Shown piece after piece: positions 1-12,792 of a stretch of DNA of 64,000 bases. The translations under genes were made by a program, and so were the position numbers. The stretch's first letter is position 1. Each line of letters begins with the position of its first letter. The stretch comes from Casuarius casuarius (Eukaryota > Chordata > Aves > Casuariiformes > Casuariidae). The notes below the pieces were generated by a model. The model had not been told where the DNA came from, did no database searches, and saw only the letters and a list, made by a program, of their open reading frames with translations. The stretch is taken from assembly GCA_003342895.1 (NCBI GenBank), contig PTFA01000395.1, positions 134,394 to 198,393 on the forward strand, given 5' to 3'.

Positions 1-3000
1 TACTCTCTCCCTTCCTGAATGTGATGGATGAAAAGGCTGGTATACTGGGGCCATTTTCAAGCTTCCATCTATCGAAAATGAAGTTGCAGTAAGATCTCTG
101 CGCTAAAAACCTTTCTGGCAATCTCAAATAAAGGCTGTAATGCTGACACAAGCAGGACCACTCAAATAGCTCTGGCCAGAAAATTTTACCAGCATGTCAC
201 CAAGGTCCCAGACACATGACGTTTCCTGAGTTCTTTCCAGAAATCTTGCTCTTATGCTGGCCCTCCAACACAACTGCCTCTTAAAGAGCACAAGAAGATT
301 TTGAGTAACCACGGTGTCGCAGTCTGGCCCACACCTTCTTCTCTTCTGGAGCAGGGCATGAGTTCATCACATGCCAACCAAGGGGATGCCTGGGCCTGGC
401 TCACACATTGTCTGCAGTGCCAGTTTTGGTATTGGACCTGCGATGGTGGAGAGTGGCACCACTTTCAAAGGGGGTAAGCAGGCCATCATGAGACACACAA
501 ACTGGGAGTGACTGCTAACTGCCTGGGAAAACACGCTAGAGCAAAAGTCAGCAAAAAAAAAAGTCTCCCCACTTTCCCCAGTTATACATAACACAGCGTT
601 TTCCTAAAAGAGATAAGTGCTCAGATGCTCACAGATTACTTATGACTGATACATGTATTTGACTGAATTCTTTTTTATAATTGTTTATTAAATATTTAAG
701 AAAAATCATCTATTAAACCATGTATAAAGACCTAAAATGCACTCTCCCTTACTAGCCAAACCAGACTTTAAAGGGTTTCCTACTTTATGGATCCTTTCTC
801 ATATTAATAGGAGGTACATCATTAAATAACACACTACCACAGATTTCTTTTACATCATTTCTTTTGCAACAATTTGGATTGTCTATTCATGGAGAATTTT
901 CTCCTCTTCTCTGCAGCCCACTCAGAATGCTATTCTTTTGCCATAGCATGAATCTACATCCTCTGTCAAGGGCTGCTTCTGTCACATTACACCTTATTTC
1001 CCCTGCCGAGCCTCTTCATTTTTCCTCACAGGAGGGAGCACAGCAGTATTTTAACAAAAGCCAAGACTCTTGCGTGACCACAACTTTTAGAGACTTTAAC
1101 TAAATCCCAGAGAAAGCTGTGAGAAAAACAGAGATGTCGCCACTTTGCAAATTAGGCACTTACTGCAAGGACTTTGTCCCATTCACCACCCAGAACACAG
1201 CACCATGGCTGAACCTTGTTGTCTTTTATTCCCAGGAGCAGAAGCCAGGAGCAACTGCACTCACAAATGGTAGCAGGAGGCATTGCTCTCCTCATGGTTA
1301 GCAAGCTGTGCCCACAGGAACACCCTTCTTCACACAAGAAGCAATTCTCCACCTGTCCCTTTGGAGATTATCTTATCTTCTTTTCTTCAGGGCTCCTCAG
1401 CTGGTTCCTAACTCCTGACCTTCATTTTCTTGCAGATGTCCCAGCTTTTTCTCCAGGTGTCCAAACATGCTCTGTTACATAGATCTCACACATTGGTTAT
1501 AACATTTAGAAAGAGGTGTTATTTCTGGATATTTTTGTTATTGCAAATCATCAGCTGCTTTCTGACTGCTAAATAGTTGTATGCAGGTAGGAGGGTACAA
1601 AGAATGATAAACCAGGCACACCAGCTTACTTGCGAGGCTGCAAGGAGAACCTGAGCGCAGCCATCCATCTAGTCCTACAGTTCAGAAACTATTAGCACAA
1701 CAATGATCAGATGAAGTAGTCTCTCAGTTTTGTTTTTTTTTTTTTTTAAACACAGAGAGGAAGCATTTTTCAGTCCACTGGAAAAAAATGTGTTGCAACT
1801 TCATCTTGCGCCCTTTCTACGTCATGGCAATCTGAGTTTCCTACATTGCCAACACATGATCTGGTCAATCATTTCCCACAGAAAAACCCATGCCATTCAG
1901 CATGAAGCATCAGAATGAATATTTTCACCAGGATTGCTGATCCTACACTTACGCCTACTCTAGCCCAACTCCAGAATAATAAAAAAGAGCTAATTTTAGT
2001 CCTGCACAGAAGGACAGCACAGCTTTCTGAGTGGTGTGAGCAGTTGCATGTCCTCCTTTAGCACGAGAACTTAATTATGGAAGTGTCAGTGGGGCAATTA
2101 CAGTCAAAAGAGCTTACTGCTGAATCTCCAGGCCAGGGCTGTCAAACGTGTTCCCATGCAGAGTGACTGTGGCTTGGCAAAACACTCCTCTTAATTCCTT
2201 CTCTGACAATGGATCGCCATTTAACCAGCAACAGAAAAGATGCTGACTTCTTATGTGTATGGTAATAGTTTCACATTGCTTTATCCCAAAGCACCGCGTT
2301 TCTCCAATCCACATCTTGCACATTAGATTAGACAATGGATCTTTCTGAACTTTAAGGGCAGTGAATCTTTCATAACTACTGCGTCTGCTTTCTCTTAACC
2401 ACATTCTTCTGCACTTTGCTTCCCCAAACTCCTCTGGGATTCTGGAAATTGCATGGCAGGTTAGGTTTTTTGGGTTGCTGAATAAATGAGATATCTCCTA
2501 TGGAGGTTTTCTTGGCTGGAATCATGCTGTTACCATCCAAAAGATGCTCAGTGTGATTCAAAGGTCTCTGGCACTGGTCTTTGATAGCATCTGTAAGTCT
2601 ATTTCTACCACAATCTGCTAGCTAGAATGTTTCCAAGCACAGGTGAGGACGTTCACTAGAGGTTATCCCTCTAGACAAACACCGTGTAGAGTTTGTGGCT
2701 AGAAGATTTCTTAAGTCTAAGAAATAGCAACATTGCACTGCTAAGGAATATTGCATTTGCTTTAACTTTCTTACAAATATTCACCTAAAATTATTACTTC
2801 AGATGAGATAAACCAACCCAGTTAGAAGCAGGAGTCTCGGGGAGGTAGGGATGGGGGGGAAGAGAGACAGAGACAGAGAACTTCTGAGTCTATTCTGTAG
2901 TAGTTCCTTGACCTGCAGACTGTGATGAAAATGGTGAGTATTTCTGACTCAGCCAGAATAGGAAGTCTTTTTCTAAGCCAGACTGGAAACAATTTGAAAT

Positions 3001-4850
3001 CAGGTTGCTTTCCAGACTTAAGAGGTGGGCAAATGAGTCTTCCTCACAGAAACTGGAATAGTCTGTGTCTTAACATAGTGAGACAAGAAGTGCACATGCT
3101 GAAAATGAAGAACATGCAGAGAAACTCACTTGCAAGACACCACTGCAAAGCTGGCTACAGAAACAGCTCTTTCTCCCAGGCTCCATTTTAGCTTACTATC
3201 TCCCAGAAAGGATTTACCACAGAGCTCAGAAGACCTCCCATTTAAAACCTTTGGTTTTAGATACACCACACCAAGCAAAGCACCAAGGACACTTGCACTC
3301 CTCTCAACTACACTTTGGAAATGAGTTATGAGCACTGCTTTGAGGTTTTATTCAGCATGACTCTTGACACCCTATTCTATATTTTGTAGAGTTCAAACCA
3401 GGAAAGACTGGGGCAATATCATTTTAATGAAGGTCTACTTACTTTCTGCCCTCATTAAAGTCAGGAACATAAGGACAACTTGAGATCACAATCTTAAGCT
3501 TTTTACCCCAAGTAGTAATTAATTACTTCACTGAATACTTGTCCAGAAGGGAGTACACTCCCAGCATAGAAATAAGGTAGTGTGCTTGGTAACCACCAAA
3601 TAATGAAATGCTTGCAGAGCTGGATCCCTCCTGTCTTCTCAAGTAAGCAAGCAGAAGACACTCAGCTCTCTGGTTAAGACCAAAAAAAGGAGAGAGAAAG
3701 TAAAACACAAACAAAAAAGAAGGAAGCCATAATAATGATTTCCAAGAAGATTATTGCTATTTCTTGTGAGGCAGTTATGAAATGTCTCAAGGAGCCCAAA
3801 AGAGAACTACAAAGGCTAGAGGCGCCATCTCAGCAATAAGTACACGACGAGGACATTTAGGCTTCAGAATAGAAAGTCATATTCTCTGTTCTTCCATGAG
3901 GAGCGAAAGAAAACAGGAGCAGCCCTGCCTCTATTCAATTTTCTACACATAAGGGTACTACTCCAGAGGTTCAACAGAAGGTACAGCACTGAGACCTATT
4001 CTGCCAAGGCAAGATTTAGAGCACTATCAAAGGAAAAATAAAAGTACCTAACCTGGTAATTTCACTAAAAATTCAGATACACACAAACAGGGAACTCAGT
4101 CTTGATTTTTCCTTCCTTCTACCCCATAAACTTGAGGAAAAACTTAGAAACCCTCCACATAACTCAGGGATACAGACTCTCATTAGAAATAAAACAAACA
4201 AACAAAAAGAAAACAAGAGATGAAGAAAACTACTGAAAACAGTTTGTTTTATTTCCAGGATCAAATATTACAATAGGACATTTACATATATTTATAAAAA
4301 ATGCAGCAGTTGTGTATATAGATCAGAGGTTTCCTTGAGTTTGGTCCCTCCCAGCACAGTGAGCTGAAATCTTCCAAGTTAATTCTCTCCCTCCTCCCAC
4401 ATTAAGTTGCATGATTGAAGGAAAAAGTCACTATTGTAAAAATTGACAGGCAAAGTCATAATTCTGAAACTGTAAGTTCACCAAACAGAGGAAACAGACT
4501 CATTTTAAAAAGTTATCTATTCTATAGTCTGGTGTCTCTGATTAGGCACCACACTTCTGAGTTGAGTTTTACCCAGATTTTCTTCACATAAAGCTGTTCT
4601 ATAAAATAGCACCTCACCCCCTTCCTCCATGTACTTTTACTATCTATCCTTCTATATCTTAAAGTCTCAGCACCATTAGACAATCAGTTACAGAATTGCT
4701 CTTCTCTGTACTGCAGACACTCACAGTAATTAATGACAGTGACCAAATCCAGAACTTCTGCAATTACCGGTAATATAGTGATGTAAAAAAAATTTTTACT
4801 GAGGCGACTTGAGGCACTGATGTTAAGTGCCTCTTATTCTCTGATTAAAA

Positions 4851-4886
4851 ATATATATGTGTGTATATACATATATATATATATAT
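4851..4886. repeat. AT/GT-rich microsatellite
   Basis: An alternating purine-pyrimidine run of AT with a short GTGTGT interruption. It is a simple repeat in non-coding DNA and likely to vary in length. Confidence 0.85.
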
Positions 4887-5268
4887 GGCTATATTTATCG
4901 GCGGTGGACAGACACTAAGCATCTCACAGCCAGGAAGAGACTGGAATAAAAGTCATCCTGTACAACATCACAGAACATGTATCCATTAACCTCACAGTTC
5001 AGGAGCAGATAGCAGACTATAACCAAACTACAGTAAGATCTTGCACTCAGAGAAAAACTTTACAAGATGATCTTTACAGAACAGTAAGCAACAGCATGCA
5101 CAGACCTCAACAGCCAGGGATCAAAAAGTTTTTAGGTTAACCCAAAACAATGACTAAGGGAATTTCCAACAATACAGGCGGCCGATATAGTGGTCAGAAC
5201 ATGCCCTAGTATTTAGTTTTGTTTTGCCTTTAAAGCAGTAGTTTTTTCCATTTAGAGGAAATCATTTC

Positions 5269-5282
5269 GGGGGGGGGGGGGG
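5269..5282. repeat. Poly-G run (14 G)
   Basis: A homopolymer of 14 G in otherwise AT-rich sequence. The length may be affected by sequencing error. Confidence 0.8.
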
Positions 5283-8200
5283 TGTGCATTCAAATCTGTT
5301 AAAACTGCCAGAGAAGGCAAATCCAATCTTCATTAGACTGAGACTCTGCACTTCACCTACCAAAAGTACATCCGTGCAGTCCCTCCCTGTCTTGGCATAC
5401 AGTACTACCTATTTATTACTAACTTGATACAAAAGGGATTAAACAAGAAGAAAGTTGTGAAAGTTTTCTAAAAACTAATTTAAAAAAAAAGATGATTTAA
5501 GATGCAGGGGTAAAATATAGTAACAACCTATCCCTTAAAGTTCCTGAAATGACATGCATCTTGCCATTGCCAAGGGCATTCCTACATGGGGTTCTTCCTT
5601 ATCCCCTTCTTTGTGTGTTTTTAGGAAGAACAACACATTTTATGCATCTTTGCAGTTTTTGGTACCCAATGAAATGCAGGCCAAGTGATGCTTCACTGTC
5701 CCTCCCTGCTCCCAAAAGAAAATGGGATTTTAGTTTAACCCTTGCTGCTCTCACGTTCTTATGAACTCACTGCTCCAGCCCTAAAAACAACCTCAAAAAA
5801 GCAAGGAATTAGAGGCCCAGCTACCAGAGACAGGGAGTATGTGCTCAAAAGCGGCCATAATTAGCTGCCCACACGGACTGCAAAAGATGCATCATGCCCT
5901 CTGTAACATGGCAGCATCAAGCAGCTGGGTTCAAAGAACCACTGCCCAAAGACAAGGCTTGTTCTTCAAAGAGCTTCTGCATAAGCCATCATACGCAGAA
6001 CTACCTTTTTCAGCTGAAGTTATGAAGATCTCAAAGAATGCATAACAATTTTTTTTCAATAGCCAGAAGGTGTATCAAACAGCAAGCACACAATTATGTG
6101 GAAGTTTCCTTAAAAGCATATTAGAGAAGCCAAGCCCTTCAGCACTGAGGTTTATTTATTAAAACATGTACTAAAAAACAGCTGTCTCCTTCTGATTGTA
6201 GCAAGCATACAAACCACAGCATTGGTGTAAGCTGGTATGACCTGGTGTATAATCTGACAGCTATTTAATCCAGTGCTCTTTAAAGATTGTGTCTATGAAA
6301 GTAACTGAATACAGAAAATGCAAGCTATTTGCAGCAGTTAACAATGGACTTGCTTTACAGAACAGGCGTGTTCTTCTGTAATAATAAGGTAGCAGACCTA
6401 GTGACTACCAGAAAGTATGCTGATGCATAACCTCAATTGCTGTTTAAATCCACTTACAAAAAATTTTATCTTTGGACACCTTCTTTAGAGAAAACTAGAA
6501 TTTACAAGGCCATTTATACACACATGTACACACACCCTTTTAACATTTAAACTGTCACCTTATCTGATTTATCAAGAAAGACAATATACTTCAGTACATA
6601 AAGGTCAGAAGTGTAAAATCACAGACCTTCATTCAAAGCTTACTGAAAGTAATGCAAGTACACCTAGAAACTTTTGACCCAGCCTCTATCTGCCCTCTTT
6701 ATGCTAGCAGAGAATATTGTAAGGTTGAAGCCGGTCAATCAGCTTGACCTAGAGCAGGTTATTATCAGGAAAGAGGAGAGCCAAGATCCTTCTCTGGGTC
6801 TCTGAAGGACCATGAGTGGGAATCCAGCAATACATGTGCCAGCAGCACCTAGCAGAGAAAGCCAATGTTCATTTTGCATCCTGTTTCTGAATACTGGTTG
6901 TAACTGTGACTATTAACCATTAGCCACAGTTAGATTACATGAGTAACTAATACTACCAGAATAAAAACAAGTTAGATGAAGGGCATGCGCAAAGATTTCC
7001 TCTGTGAACAGCAAGAAGCAAGACCTTGAAGTACATTAATTCTATTTAGTTCTCTACCCACAAAGATAGTGGCTTATACTGTTTAAATGCATCTCTGCTC
7101 CACTGAATTCATAGCAGTTCTTGCAAAACAGCATGCAAGTTAAGGCTGAAAAACACCCATAAGAAGTTACAAAACACAGCCTTTGAGGAATTACTTGCAT
7201 TGTCCTTCAAACTTCACCTTCTTCCTTTGCAATTAGAGGCTTAAGGCATTTTTCCAACATTTTCCAAGTAGTTTGTACTTCATATTTAATATTTAGAAGC
7301 AATTGTGATAAAGACTCTTTTTAAATAGAGCCAAAATAGCTTACACTTTTAACACTTACAACCAGCTGCATGCATAACCTGGTTAATGTTCTCAGCAGCA
7401 TCTCTCAGGCCTGCAAAACACGCTGAAAGGGCTTCAGCATGGATGAAAATCTGAAGAGGTTGGTGCTGTTTCTTAATAGTTTTCAGCCTCCACAACACAG
7501 CTGACTGATGTGTGTGCTGTAGCATTGTTTTTATTGGGGATGGGGGAAGAGGGGAGAGGAATGAAGGAGAAGAAGAGTCACACGCAGGGTCACTTTACCC
7601 TTTTTAAAATTCTCTGCCTCCTTATCGCAAACCAAAGCAAAAGAAAACAGAAAAAGAAAGAAAACACAGCATGCCAGAGAAGGAAAAGAAAATCCAGGCT
7701 CAGCGTTTCTTGGGAAAAAGACAAAGTACCAGGAACTGCCAAAAATTCATTTGGATTTTATCCACAAGACAGAAAAAAATATGACATTTTCAGTGTAGAT
7801 CTTTCATCTCATGTTCTTATTTCCCTCTTAGGTTGTAAAAAGATTAGTATTCTCTAAATAAAACCTCAAGAAATTGAGAGATTGTTTACATTTTCCTAAA
7901 AAAATCAAAGTGAGAGCATAAGTACTCCTAGTTCCACTACACTAGCAGACAAAAACATTTGCCAAGTTAGAGAGGCATATTTTGATGGATTAATAAACAA
8001 CTTGCTGCAGAGCTTCAATGTACAACTTTTACTTCCTTGCGTAAGAGGTGACTGAACTGCTCTTGCATAACCAAAGCAATGAAAACCTACCCCAGGGCTT
8101 CCAATTTGGATTTGATCACAAGACAACCAGTCTAAGATTATTCCTCTTCTTGCAGCTGAGCAGTGGAGGGGGGGAAAAAAAAGAAAAAAAAAAGGAAGGA

Positions 8201-10120
8201 GTTCTGGCAGCTGCCTCACAGCTCACATATTTTTAGCTCTGAAAAAGAGTTTAGGAAAGGAGATTTCCCAATGTGGGACCATGCTCTAAATGGTACGCAC
8301 TATCTCCACTAGCAGAACTGATAAAGAAGTTCATGCTCTTGCCTGCAGTGCAGTCTCCCCTCTTCCCCACTACTGATACAGCTGTTGGTTATTTTACATC
8401 TGATCACTTCACCAACTCTCAGCCTAGTGCCAGGTACACATTAGTACAACTGGGGAGAGGAAGAGAGGGAAAGAGAAGCTACCAATAAAACAGACATAGG
8501 AATGGGACTAAATGGCCAGAGACAATTTTGCATGTTTACTTTCACTGCCAGAAATGTTAATGTGAAAAAATGTTCCAAAAGTGCATATGAACCTGCATCT
8601 GTCCAAAATTAGTTGGTCTTCTGTCAGCAAACACAGTTGACCAGCAACAACTCGAAAGAGAAATCAGCGGAACTGCAAAGGCTCCCTCCCTGCCTTATAC
8701 AGAGAGGAACGGGGTGGGGGAGAACAGGAAGGGCCAACATACTCTTGTCTATCAGGCTAGCTAGGATGGGAAACGACTACATACATGTGTCAGGTACTGC
8801 ATCCTATTGACAGCCCATCATAATTTTCCTGTGAAGCCAGGGAGAAAGAGGTAATGAGTTTCAAGGCAACACACACCAGAGGAATTATTTCCATTAAATA
8901 GCTGAAGCTGTCTAGGGAGGCATTAGACCTACGCAAAAGGATCCTTCAGTCCAGAGGTGCCACTGCCACTTCACAGGCCATCTACCAATAATCCCCTTCC
9001 TCCACTGGCCTTGCAATTCACTTCCTTTCTAGTGCTGGGAAGTGGCCTCTGTTAAAGGAGGTCATCTTGTGATCTCTTTACAGTCTAAAAATGACATCTG
9101 ATTTAACAACACTCACTGATCAGGAAGCTGCTATCATATTTCGCTTTTGTGACTCCATAACTTGCAGTGGAATGCAAAACAGTTTTCACATAGAAGGGAA
9201 ATTAATTTATACAGTTTTATGGCTCTATGTAAAACCTCGATTATGAGGGAGAGGACAGTTGTGAGCAAATACTGTCCTGCATACTCCATGACTTCCTACA
9301 TTTAAAGACTCCGAAACATGCAGTCGTGTATGACATTTAAGGCAAAATATCTGGAAAAGTTTTATCCTAAAGAAAGAGACTTAGTGATCAGAAACTTACT
9401 ATAACAAATATAATTATCTGACACTGTCATGTCATGAAGCCAGTGCTCCCTGACGTGCTGTGTGGAGCTCGCTAGCAGAAAGAGCCTAACACTTCTTGTT
9501 GTAATTCATATCTTCTCCCTGTTTGTCCAGGGAAAAGTTACACTTATGGCAGGTCTTATACACCTTTTTCTTGACTGGTGAAGAGCATGCTAGACTGAGT
9601 TCCTAATTGTAAATAAACACTCTGCTTCCACATTAGTCTTGAGGATGGCTGTGTTAATGAACTTTTATCCCACTCTAATATCTGCTATAACACACATTGA
9701 CCAACGGCTGTATATCAAGATAAAATACCTTGGGAAAGCAGGGCAGTCAGCATTGTCCAATGCACACACAGGATATGCCTGCACAACTTCTGATGCCAGC
9801 TTCCATAGGTGAAAAGAAAATCTGAATCAAAGAGGGAAATTAACTGCTGCTTTCAATACAACCTGCCAGATTTAAAGGTAATTCATTATAGATAAAGTTG
9901 AAAATAGCATAAAAAGCATCCGAGAGTTCGTCACCTGACTATGAAATCTTTCATAATGCATTAATTACTTCTGCAGTCTGACAAGGCTTTGTATATGTTT
10001 TTAACTAATAAAGGGAACCCTGCTTAGAACTTGCTGTGCAGTCCAACTGCAGTCAGTGTTCTAAAACCCCTGCAAGGCTAGTCACCTCTGGGAAAAAAAA
10101 CACACAAACAAAAAAGCCAA

Positions 10121-10207
10121 CTAACTGCTGGCTTTATGATAAGTGTTCTCCAGAGATTCTAAGATCTTTACAACATCCTGCCACCTTCCATCATCATTTG
10201 TAAAATC
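10121..10207 (-). CDS. Candidate orphan terminal coding exon (unassigned)
   Basis: On the minus strand a pyrimidine-rich tract ending TTTACTTTCAG is followed directly by 28 open codons and a TAG at 10121-10123. The peptide starts DFTNDDGRWQDVVKIL and continues ESLENTYHKASS; its acidic start and helical, TPR-like end look more protein-like than the surrounding frames. The exon starts in phase 0, the same phase in which UBXN7 exon 10 ends (16530). It could therefore be an alternative last exon of UBXN7 that replaces most of the UBX domain, or the last exon of a gene I cannot identify. Chance remains a real possibility, since an 87-base open frame next to a good acceptor is not rare. Confidence 0.22.
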   Translation of the reverse strand, partial: DFTNDDGRWQDVVKILESLENTYHKASS

Positions 10208-10743
10208 CTGAAAGTAAACAGAAGGAGTCATTTAGGGGATGTGGGGGAGAGAACAAATTGAAATGTCACCTACTCTTATAAAGGAGTCAAGTCTGCTAAA
10301 ATAGCAGACAAGCAGCTTTCCCTCTGGGCCAAGCAGTCAATCCCATATTGAGTATACCTGGTTTTTTACCATGTTCATTAGCAGCATTTGAAGCAGGAAG
10401 AAAATATGCACGCAATATAGAAGCCTTTAAATTAGATGGGAGCAGAGCATCTTAACACAGTTCATCCCAAGTCCTTCCCAAAATAAGTTTTCTCCAGAGT
10501 GCTAGATAAGTGATCCCCTAAGAAGGCCGTAAGGTTAATGGAGACCTTTCACGTAGAGAATAAAAATGAAGGTAGGACTCTACTAAAGATTATATTCTCC
10601 CCTTACAGAGAGATGACTCAGCGCCTTATCACACAGTATTTTAAAAAATAAATTAAACAAAACAGATTTAAGAATAGCAGCGAGAAGGGTATGTATGTTA
10701 TGGCCACTCCAAGCCCCAGCATACCGGATGCACAGATTACCCT

Positions 10744-10754
10744 TTTATTTTATT
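10744..10754 (-). terminator. Candidate UBXN7 poly(A) signals
   Basis: Two overlapping minus-strand AATAAA hexamers (TTTATTTTATT on the plus strand) lie about 270-280 bases past the UBXN7 stop codon. They are the nearest canonical signals. Mammalian UBXN7 mRNAs have longer 3' UTRs as I recall, so further sites down to about 6150 may be used as well. Confidence 0.35.
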
Positions 10755-11025
10755 CCATAAAAACAAAGGAAGGACATTCTTCTCAAAGAGAGATGTTCTT
10801 CCCAATGCTCTCCCCAGGGCCCAAGCTGAGGAAAAACGAACAAAACTCTGAACATTCTCACTTGGTCACTAGATTAGGAGAAGGGAAGAGGAGAGAGAAG
10901 GGCCAGCCAGCTGCCTGCCTGATTTCAGCACTGCAATCCTACGACCCTCAACTGCATATTTAATGAGTTGGTGTCCTAGGCAGAGAGGAGAGAGAAGGAA
11001 GGCTGGGAGAGTTCAGGCCACAGTG

Positions 11026-12761
11026 CTAATTCCTTTCCTGCACAAAGACAGTCTCTTGAGGACACAGGCCTGCCTCCTGTAATGTGATCTCATAGTCCAG
11101 GTGGGAGAGTTTCCTTCGAGGGAAGTTGGTAAGAAGTTCAAAGCGTTCATTGGGGTATCCTTTTGACTGGACATGCTTCACAAGAGCCTGGAGAGAAAAA
11201 AAAGCAAAGTGCTATTTAATTCAAAAAAATCAGTGTCACAAAAACATCTCCATTTCCTTTTAAAAAAAGTAGTCTGCAATTACAGAGAGAAAAAGAATCT
11301 TGAAATTTTGTATATAATATAGAAACTTTATTATCTAATTTAGCCCTCGCATGACATGAATAATCAGAGAAGCTAATTATCAAGAGATTCCCTCACCTAA
11401 CCAATTCTTTAAGCAGAAGGAAAGTACATATAATAATATATTGATTTAAGTAAGCTGAATTTCACATTATACATTCAAGTCACAATAAAACAGGTTTCCA
11501 GAAATGCCCGAAATAGAAGCTCCCTCATTTGTTTAACAGACATTATCCCTACATTAAACCTAAAAGTCACTAAAGAAGTATTTTTCTTTGTCAGGTAACT
11601 TTGACAAAGACAAATGTACTGTTTTTACTAACAGTCTAATTTTTTTCTTGCCTTCAAGGAACATGAAGTGCTTTTTGTTTTTTATTTTAGAGCTCTTTTC
11701 AGTTCATTGATTTCTCTGCTTAAAATAGCAATCAGAGGTAGGATACAGAGGGGGTTTGGATAAAGAGATAACAGCCTCACAATCAAATATACAGATACAT
11801 CACGAACAGCTAATGCCTGTCCTATGTGACACAGACTTCCTGAGTTCATCAGGAAACACAGCAGATGAGAGGGTAAAGGATCCGCAATCAAGTAGGAATA
11901 GATAGGCATAGAGAAATGGAGACTGGCTAAAGAACAATATATGGGATACAGCAACACAGCAAGACTCAAGCAAAAGGAAAAGTCAGAGCTTTTTAAAGAG
12001 GGAAAAGAGAAAATCAGTAGGTAATAAAACAGAAAGCATGAAGAAATAAGTTAGGGTGCCCCAGCAATATTGTTTACATAGTTTTGGTAGGTAATCTGTG
12101 CCAGTGAATTAAGTGTAAGGAGGTAAATTAGTAGTATTAAGCTTCTACTAATTATTCACCCAGCTTCCACTTGCTATTTAGCTGTCACTTCGGGACCACA
12201 GTGCCTCAGAGGGCTGCACAAAGTGGCTGCACAGCTAGCATAGGCAGTTCACATGCAAGGGGCTCAGGAGATCGCATGGGTTGCTGTTCACTCTTGCTGT
12301 TTGTGTTCTGGCAAGAAAGCTGGAAGCCATATGGTGGTGGTGTGATGCAGCATGTGGTTTCCTGCAGCAGCCCATAGCACCGTTCCTCGTATTTCAGGGG
12401 CACTGGCACAGATGGAGCTCCTGAGGAGAGATATGTGACTCATGTGATGGGGTGCAGTGAGTGTGTGGTGCTCCTCCTTGGAGCTGAGAAAGATGGGGAC
12501 CTCACCATAGGGGACAGACCCTGATCGAGTCCCTGAACCGTTAGGTGAAGAACAGGTCAGCAAGTCCTGCTCCATCAGGGAAGATGAGCAGAAAATTGAT
12601 AGGTTGCTAGCAGCAGTGCTCTAAGGGCAAGAGCTGGTGCTTTGTGGTGCAGACAGAATGGGATCACCAAAAGCATGACTCAGAGGGAGGACAGCAACTT
12701 GCAGGACAAGGCACCCTGGAGGCTCATGACCTGTGGCAACAGGACAGTAGCTCTCCCCTCA

Positions 12762-12792
<31 letters not shown>

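Larger units (their letters stand above)
1..10120. other. Non-coding flank downstream of UBXN7
   Basis: No exon with both convincing splice signals and recognisable protein similarity was found on either strand. The open frames here are short, start at random methionines and have no family resemblance. The stretch is AT-rich, with simple repeats (an AT/GT run near 4851, a G run at 5269) and many minus-strand AATAAA hexamers, for example in the TTTATTTATT at 6151-6160. Some of it may be distal 3' UTR of UBXN7, because the nearest poly(A) signal is not necessarily the one used. In human the next gene here is TM4SF19; I did not see it, but small divergent exons could be missed by eye. Confidence 0.5.

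Noticed and set aside
2114..2404. 96-codon minus-strand frame
   Set aside because: Considered as a possible exon or repeat-derived frame (it contains CCAGGGCTGTCAAAC on the plus strand). No family resemblance and no clear repeat borders were found.
7510..7857. 115-codon plus-strand frame
   Set aside because: A lysine-rich low-complexity peptide from an A-rich tract, with no domain and no splice or promoter context.
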